A DNA stretch of 64,000 bases from Panonychus citri (Eukaryota > Arthropoda > Arachnida > Trombidiformes > Tetranychidae). The notes under the pieces are model-generated. The model ran no database searches. It had not been told where the DNA came from and saw only the letters and a program-made list of their open reading frames with translations. The translations under genes were made by a program, and so were the position numbers. Below, one piece after another: positions 57,601-64,000 of this stretch. The stretch lies in the NCBI RefSeq assembly GCF_014898815.1, contig NW_026515544.1, positions 2,356,001-2,420,000 on the forward strand. Reading direction: 5' to 3'. Each line of letters starts with the position of its first letter. Within the stretch, counting starts at the first letter, position 1.

Positions 57601-60538
57601 GTTAATTCCAATGTTATCAAATTAACTTCTTCAGTTGCTTTTTTATTTCCAACAATTAACTTGATTTAGTTGTATTGATAAACTAATAGTTATTTTCTTG
57701 TGGTCACTATATTGGTGATTAACAAACACTAATTAACTTTAATTAATGTGATTTTTATAATTAAATGTTAATTTACATGAAATAACGGTTTTCCTTGATT
57801 CTAATTTCAATTATGTGAATCAAACAATCATTTAGCATGATAATTATTTACAATTAAGGTGTAAAAACGATTAACATTAAATTGTTTGTTTGATGTTTAA
57901 CTAAATTGTGAATGATAACAAATTTTTTCTCTTGTTAAACTTAATCATTTGTATTAATGTCTGTTAATATTGAATATTAACTTGATTGTTAACTTTAAAG
58001 TTACATAATTAAATTATGTCAACTTTAACTAACATTAATTAACTGGTCACTTGTTCCGAGTGTTTGATTTTTAGTGAAATTAAATTAAATTTAATCACAT
58101 TTAATTCGTCTGGAGTTACTCAAGTTAACCGTGTGTAAAACAATTTAGACAACAATTAATTGTGATTAATTTCACTAATTTTGTTACATTAATACTGTTA
58201 ATTGTTATCCGATCCGATCTTGTATTTCAAGGTTTTGATAGAAAAACCAATTAAAAATTAAAATCCATCCATAGTTAATCCACCATGAAGATCCTTAATT
58301 CTTGATGATTAAATTAAATCGTTTTTGTTTTCTTCTTGGAGAATCACAATTAAGATGATTTTATATCAATTCTATTGAGAAAAAGATGAAAAAGAAATCA
58401 CAATTTAACTATTAGATAAAATGAATTCAATTTCCTGATTCACTGAAAAGGTGAAACAATTAATCAGGATAAATTATTTCTTCTTCTTTAAGGAAAACAC
58501 ACTCATGATTAACTAATGTTTTAAGGAGAAAAAGAGAGAAGATTAAGATTAATACTAATCCTTATTATGATCCAAATCAATTAGATGTCCAGGATTAAAA
58601 TTAAATAATCAGAGCACAAGGAACATGATGATGATTGAAGATAAATTTCATTCCAAATTCAGTTACCTAATAGGCCTGAAGGAGGAAAAGGATAACCATT
58701 GATTTTTTGTTTCTTTTTCTCATTCCAATGTTACAAGAACTTCTTCAACTGGGTCATCGGGTATCTAAACATTGAAACAATCAGATTTTGATAATTTAAA
58801 GAGAACAATTAATATAATTGTAGAATTATTAAGAAGATTAATTGCAATTAGAATTTAAAAGTGAACAATTTTTCCAAACCTGTTGGGCTTTTCTATAAGA
58901 GAATAGAAAATATTGTTCCCTCCATTTTGGAATCACAAATAAATTCAAACACTTACCTTTTTCTTTTCATCTTTTATGTTGTTTAATTCATTTGGAGAGC
59001 AATTAAAGTTGATGATTAATGGATAAGAAATAGAAAATTAGAGAGAAAATGTTAATTAATTAATTAATTGGAATAAAGAAGAAGATGAAAACAAGAGTTT
59101 GATCCAAACACACACACAAGAGAGAAAGGAAATTCACAAATTGTAACTGATTACAAACGAATTTAAATTGTTTAGATTAATTTAATTACAAGAATAGATG
59201 ATTAACTAAATGAAAGTCCAGCTTAGATGTATAATTAACACGAATAGAAATTAACTTAATTGTGTTAACAATTAGAAATGAACAGAAACCAAATTTACAT
59301 TTTCTTTTCAATTTCTTGTTCTCCTGGTGGTGAACATTAACATAGAGATTGAATCATATGGAAAATAAGATTAGAGGGACAATTAATTTTTCTCTGTCAA
59401 GTTGATCGTTTTTAATTAAATTCTCGTTCTTTTTATTGAGCAGTTAATTTTCCAACAAATTAGTTGATTTAATTGTGGTTTTCTTTTTAAATAGCAAGTG
59501 ACATCGTAATTACGACTCTTCAGTGATTAGATTTTATCTTCAACAATGGATTGTGACAATTAGTATTTTCTTGTGTTTACAATTTGTTTTTCCTTCTTCT
59601 CTAATTGTCCATTTTTCTCAAATTGTTTTAGTTTAAGTTGAAATTTATTTATAACAATTTGGTGCTCATTTCTAATTGTAACTGTTACATCAACATGCAA
59701 AAATTATCTTCGTTACAATAAACAAAAGTGAATACAAATGTTTATGTAAACATTTTTATAGGAACAACAACAACAATCAACAAACAATTATTACGATTCA
59801 CGATTTTTTATATGAAGATTTAAGAAAAACTAGGAGTCGTACAGACATGGAAAAAATATCAACAGAAACAAGACAAAAATCTTCAACAACAAAAAATAGA
59901 GCCAATGTCATAAGGGGTCAGGGTCAAAAGTTATTAATTAATGAAAAAAATGTGAAAAATGTTAATTAGATTAATAAGAGGATTAGATGGAAAAGAAAGA
60001 GAAAAGGGGAAGAGAGAGAGAGAAGGGATGAATTATGACGTTCGGGGCAATGAAAGGGGAAGAGAAAAGAAAGAGCATCAGATTCATGTAAGTTTTTCAA
60101 TTGTATCAACCGCACGCCCTGGGATATTAAAACTTTGAGAGGTTAATCAAAGATACGATTAACTACTCTGTTAAAATTAAGGTTGACAAAATTTTCAAGA
60201 AAAAAGACAGAAAAGATGACATTCATGAATCCATCTCCTAAAATTATTCAGAAAAGCGATCATGTTGATCGCTTGGTTTTCCTTGTTATTATTATTGATT
60301 ATCTTTTATCTTAATTGGTTGTAAGATTTAATAAGATGCTGATTATGATATAATTTACCTTCCGGTTGGTGTATAAACGATGGAGATGATTAATATTAAT
60401 CATAACAATAAAGGTAAACCTCAAAATGTTTTTTTCCATTTCTACCAACACAACTACTCACTTACTTTTATTTATATTCTAAAATCTAAAATTCATTTGT
60501 TTTCTATTCTATTTGATGTTTTTTTTGTTCTTTTCCAG

Positions 60539-60727
60539 GTTCTTATGTTACCTGAAGAAAAAAGGAGATTATTACCATTTGGGAGGAAGAAGAAATTGAA
60601 ACAAAAAGTGTTCCAAATGAAAAGAAAAGAAAAGGAGGAGACCAAGGATAGAAAAGAGCACCGAGAGGTTCATGGTATCATTGGAGAATCACCGATAAGC
60701 GAATATTTAAATAATAGAATAGATTAG
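60539..60727 (+). other. Possible Lys/Glu-rich exon, unidentified
   Basis: Open from a TTTTCCAG acceptor to TAG, 62 codons in phase 0. Composition is basic and low complexity (KRRLLPFGRKKKLKQ) with a less biased end (GIIGESPISEYLNNRID). No upstream exon with a matching phase was found nearby, so it may be spurious. Confidence 0.2.
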
Positions 60728-61157
60728 TTGATGATGAAGAAGATTAACTGATAATTTGGATAAGATGGTTAAGATATAAGTGAGAGAGAAAAGAGAGTTG
60801 TGAATTAACTCAAATATAATCTTTTTGTTTGATTCCAAACCCAAGAGATGGAAAAGATGAACATGAAGCTTATCCTGAAATCTACGATGATTATTTTTAC
60901 ATGTTGACCAGAGTGAGAATCTTTTTTTATCCATCTAATTATCATCATGATTAAATCTCAAGCAATTAACTCGATTGTTATTAACTATGTTTTCCTCCAC
61001 TTTCAATTTCTCTCTTTCTCTTTCTCTCTCCGAATTTAATCAATTTCCATTTTCTCGGCACAATTAACACTTCCATGTTAACCTTTCACATAATTTCATT
61101 TTCTTCACCATCATCATGTTGATTCTCATTAATTTACTTGTTTTCTTTTTCTTCAGG

Positions 61158-61262
61158 ATGATTTCAACTCTCTCTCTCCCTGAACGTGCTGATTCAACAA
61201 AAAGCTCAAAATTTTCTCATGATGATACTTCAAAACAAGATAAACATGAACACCATCAGTAA
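61158..61262 (+). other. Possible small ORF or terminal exon, unidentified
   Basis: 34-codon ATG-to-TAA frame (start MISTLSLPERADS) preceded by a CTTCAG acceptor-like site one base before the ATG. It is polar and His-rich at the end. No homology was recognised. Confidence 0.15.
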
Positions 61263-63354
61263 CAAACAAGAATCACTTCATAAATATGATAATACAATTT
61301 AAATGGAAGGACTGAAAACAATCAATTCAATCGACCTGATTTCTCAATCTACTGGACAATCAACAATGAATATTTTGTTTTCTCTCTCTACAATTACCTT
61401 AAAATCATTGACCATATATACATAATATTTTAATAATAATATAAGAGTGACCATTAACATTAGCAAAGTTCAATTCTGTCAGTTATCACAATCAATTGAT
61501 AACGTTAAGAAATACATATCGGAGCAAAAGGAGAAATCAAATATACACTCACTCACCATACAATCAACTTTAATACTCAAACAATCAAAGGAGATCAAAC
61601 TTCAATCACTATTATCAACACTTGTAATCACAATTAAACCTCCCTCTCAATCTTTAAATTGTGATTAACCATTATTGGTCATTTGATAATCACCTTAATC
61701 GAAATGGTTTGTTTTCAAATCTCCTCTTAATCCTTTATAAATATAAAAGGTTAACAATTTACGATTAACCTTTTTTGTTCATCTTAAATTGTATTTAGTT
61801 AATATCAATTTAATTGATAGTTTCATTGTATTAATCAGTTTCTACTTTTTTCATTATTTCAGGATAATCAACACAATCAATTAGATTTATTGAAATTGGT
61901 CAATATTATGATATTCATCTTGACAATTGATTATCTGAACAATGCTAACGATTGATGGTTAATCAAGAATCATTAATTCAATATGGACATTTGATTGTCA
62001 ACCATAATTAGGTTGTTAAGTCTCGTTGTCTTGGTTATTTAGGCTGATTTTTTAATTCCTTTAAATTGTTAACTACTTTTGATTATTATCAAGTCTATTT
62101 GATTTTCTGTTTCACTGTTAATCAATTACTTGATTATTTTAATATATAATCAGTTGATTGTTTCTATTGTCTAATCTTATGTTTATTTCTTACAATTTTA
62201 ACAATTGAGACTTTAATTGTTAGTGCAATTAACTTAATAAACTAACATTATGTTACTTTTAATGAGATACAATTGATTGTGAACAATTTACAATCAGTTA
62301 TTACTTATTAACCCCTTCAAGTTATTTATGATTAGTTGATTAACTGATTGTGAAGGTTGAAGATTTGAAAAATTTAACATCGATTCCAATCAGTTAATTA
62401 GGTAAAGGATCAGTTGATTGTAATTAGTCTGATAATTTAATATTTTATCTGCAATTTAGCTTATTGAGTTAAAAAGATTTCGTTTATCAATTGAATCGGT
62501 AAGTTATGATTATGATAAATGAACAATTTACAACAAAAAAACGTTTAATTGTAACAATTAACTAATCATCTTATTCTTAAAGGTCAATTTAAATTGTGTT
62601 TAATTTGTTTCATTTCTTTCAATAGGTTACGTCAGTACATTGATACAAATTTAATAATTAATTTTGATTGTTGATTATCAATATTTTCATTTTTAATCAA
62701 TTAAATTAATTATACAATACGATGAACTTTAATGATAAGATATGTGTTGATTTGTTGATCAATTGTATTTAATCAAAGGTTAATTGTTTGAAAGAAATTA
62801 ATTAATGAAGGAAAAGCTTAACAAATAAACAAACAATTAATTGAAAACAAGATAATCAACAATTAACGTATAATGTTTTTACATGATGGCGATGACAAAA
62901 TGTTTGAGATGAAATTAATTGTCTAACAATTAAATGATTGACCTAATTTGATTGATATTTTGTTAAGCTAATCAATTTGTAGATATTTGAAATTATTAAC
63001 AATTGATTGATCATCATAATTAATGAATTGAAGGAAACCAACAAAGTCAATGCCAAATCTCCTACTAAAGTTTAATTGTTGGTGAATTTTTTACTATTAA
63101 CCAGCAAATGATAATTTACATCAATCAAATTAGCAAATTGTTTATCTCAATATTGATAAACTATTATAACGATTTTAACTGTTGAATTTCAACTCCGAGT
63201 CTTAACATTTGAATGAAAACAAACGAGAAGCTAAATAAGGAGAGAGAGAATAATAAACAATCGAGATAATTTATCATTGGATTAACTAATTGAGGTTTAT
63301 TATTGAATACGAACAATAATTGGTAATGAAAAGATTGATTCATGGAGACAGTTG

Positions 63355-63551
63355 TCAACTCTGTCCAACTCCTCGACCTTCTTGATAAAGTAACTGACCG
63401 AGACCAACCTGAGCATGGACATCACCTTTATCGACCAAGAATTGATAATATTGTAATAGATCATCGTCTAGAATACCAGAATAAGAACCAGGATTCTCCA
63501 ACTCATCAAGAAGACGAACTCGTTGGATTGTTGTTCCTCCAGAAATGACGA
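63355..63551 (-). pseudogene. SEL1L-like exon fragment
   Basis: The minus-strand frame reads VISGGTTIQRVRLLDELENP, then LLQYYQFLVDKGDVHAQVG and GGRGV. This matches the part of SEL1L (adaptor of the HRD1 ER-associated degradation ligase) that leads into its Sel1 repeats. The frame ends in TGA five residues after GGRGV with no good donor site. Upstream, in-frame stops appear just beyond a weak AG. The rest of SEL1L is not seen in the window. It is most likely a duplicated exon fragment; a real exon with atypical splice sites is less likely. Confidence 0.65.
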
Positions 63552-63748
63552 CTTGACGATACCGTCATCATATTCAATCTAATCCTTTATTTGAACAAAT
63601 TGTTGCTGGAAAATTATTCTCGATGGTCAGAAATTTAAACGGGTTGTCTACATACAAATCGTTTTAAATTGATGATGACACTTTTATACGTATATTTGTG
63701 ATTATTTTTTATTTTTGTACATTTAATAAAATTGACAATTAGTGAAGA
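63552..63748. other. 3' flank of NELF-A
   Basis: Downstream of the NELF-A stop on the minus strand. It contains ATTAAA and AATAAA-type motifs (minus strand, around 63705-63735) suitable as polyadenylation signals. Confidence 0.5.
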
Positions 63749-64000
63749 TTATTGAGCTCTTCGTAATCTTTTGATTTGTTTAGCTTCTCCTGAACTATAA
63801 TTCATTTGATAATGATTTTCGGCGATAACATTGATTATTGTTCCATCAGGTTGGCGGAGTTGTTCAGCTTTTTCGCTTAATTTAATTGTAACAATATCAC
63901 CTAAATGTGGACAAGGATTTTCTCGTGATCCTCCCATGAAACTTAATATTAAAGCTTTTTCCACTTTACCAACCGAATTTGAGTTCTTAAATAGCTCTTG
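63749..64000 (-). CDS. NELFA: Negative elongation factor A (NELF-A), C-terminal part, runs off the window
   Basis: Open to the window edge on the minus strand, with TAA at 63749-63751; 83 residues are visible. The blocks EKALILSFMGGSRENPCPHLG, here cited only as EKALIL, FMGGSRENPC and HLGDIV, then IKLSE and a QMNYSSGE motif near the end, agree with my memory of the conserved NELF-A C-terminus, which ends with a similar MNY-x-x-G motif and basic tail. NELF-A is a subunit of the nuclear NELF complex that holds RNA polymerase II in promoter-proximal pausing. The N-terminal domain lies outside the window. No break is seen. The identification rests on this C-terminal region only. Confidence 0.72.
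   Translation of the reverse strand, partial: QELFKNSNSVGKVEKALILSFMGGSRENPCPHLGDIVTIKLSEKAEQLRQPDGTIINVIAENHYQMNYSSGEAKQIKRLRRAQ

Larger units (their letters stand above)
54606..63354. other. 8.7-kb AT-rich region, no gene recognised with confidence
   Basis: Contains GCCATATTGG-type sequence near 55500 followed by a GTGAGT donor-like site, which could be the 5' exon of an unrecognised or non-coding transcript. A Lys/Glu-rich open stretch lies at about 60539-60727 after a TTTCCAG acceptor, and a 34-codon ORF at 61158-61262 after a CTTCAG acceptor. None has recognisable homology and their phases do not join convincingly. A short inverted repeat (AAGCGATCA / TGATCGCTT) lies near 60254-60275. 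Confidence 0.4.

Noticed and set aside
60254..60275. AAGCGATCA..TGATCGCTT inverted repeat as a histone 3' stem-loop
   Set aside because: The sequence does not fit the histone stem-loop consensus and no histone gene is adjacent.
60380..60727. 115-codon ORF treated as a complete gene
   Set aside because: The frame crosses a likely intron (GTAAAC to TTCCAG) and the two halves do not splice in phase; only the second half is listed, with low confidence.
1..64000. Search for tRNA and rRNA genes
   Set aside because: No B-box/T-arm with matching acceptor stem and no rRNA-like sequence was noticed; the only tRNA-like matches are retroelement primer-binding sites.

Overview
The window is animal nuclear DNA: very AT-rich, with introns bounded by GT..AG, long homopolymer tracts inside coding exons and many (GA)n/(CT)n and (GAT)n microsatellites. 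A UDP-glycosyltransferase of bacterial type (no membrane anchor, one short intron) next to an intron-containing GMC oxidoreductase points to a trombidiform, probably tetranychid (spider) mite. Expansion of bacterial-type UGTs is established for Tetranychus urticae. The species call is an inference.

Left half (1-31.4 kb), host genes. A DRAK/STK17-type serine/threonine kinase lies on the minus strand (912-13414, seven coding exons, one 1-base frameshift in the N-lobe). Two plus-strand detoxification-type genes follow: the UGT (14994-16387, two exons) and the GMC oxidoreductase (17830-20232, six exons). A minus-strand SH2 adaptor of SLP-76/BLNK type (21036-31387, four coding exons) has its SH2 domain split between its last two exons. 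The rest is introns and AT-rich spacer rich in microsatellites.

Middle (37.2-54.6 kb), transposon block. (1) A tandem LTR array, LTR1 - PBS - LTR2 - PBS/leader/capsid ORF - LTR3 - PBS/leader/capsid ORF - LTR4, encodes only a 182-residue Ty3/gypsy-type capsid; the second capsid copy is broken. (2) An inverted LTR fragment of a related element (43920-44340) lies next to a minus-strand last exon of a DEDDh (REXO4/ISG20-like) exonuclease. (3) A decayed autonomous Ty3/gypsy-type element (about 44.93-53.0 kb) has a 69-bp minisatellite leader, an intact gag-protease ORF, broken reverse transcriptase/RNase H and integrase, and a broken envelope-like region. (4) A Tc1/mariner element (53137-54414) has 76-bp terminal inverted repeats and a frameshifted transposase. 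(5) A 187-bp MITE with the same ends sits directly beside it (54419-54605).

Right end (54.6-64 kb). This is mostly AT-rich sequence in which I recognise no gene. Close to the edge are a SEL1L-like exon fragment (63355-63551, minus) and the C-terminal exon of NELF-A (63749 to the window edge, minus).

The most unusual signals are in the LTR elements. A 15-17 bp hairpin near the LTR 5' end keeps its pairing by compensatory change and is replaced by a different perfect palindrome in the inverted relative. The minisatellite leaders between PBS and gag are related between the capsid-only and the autonomous element.
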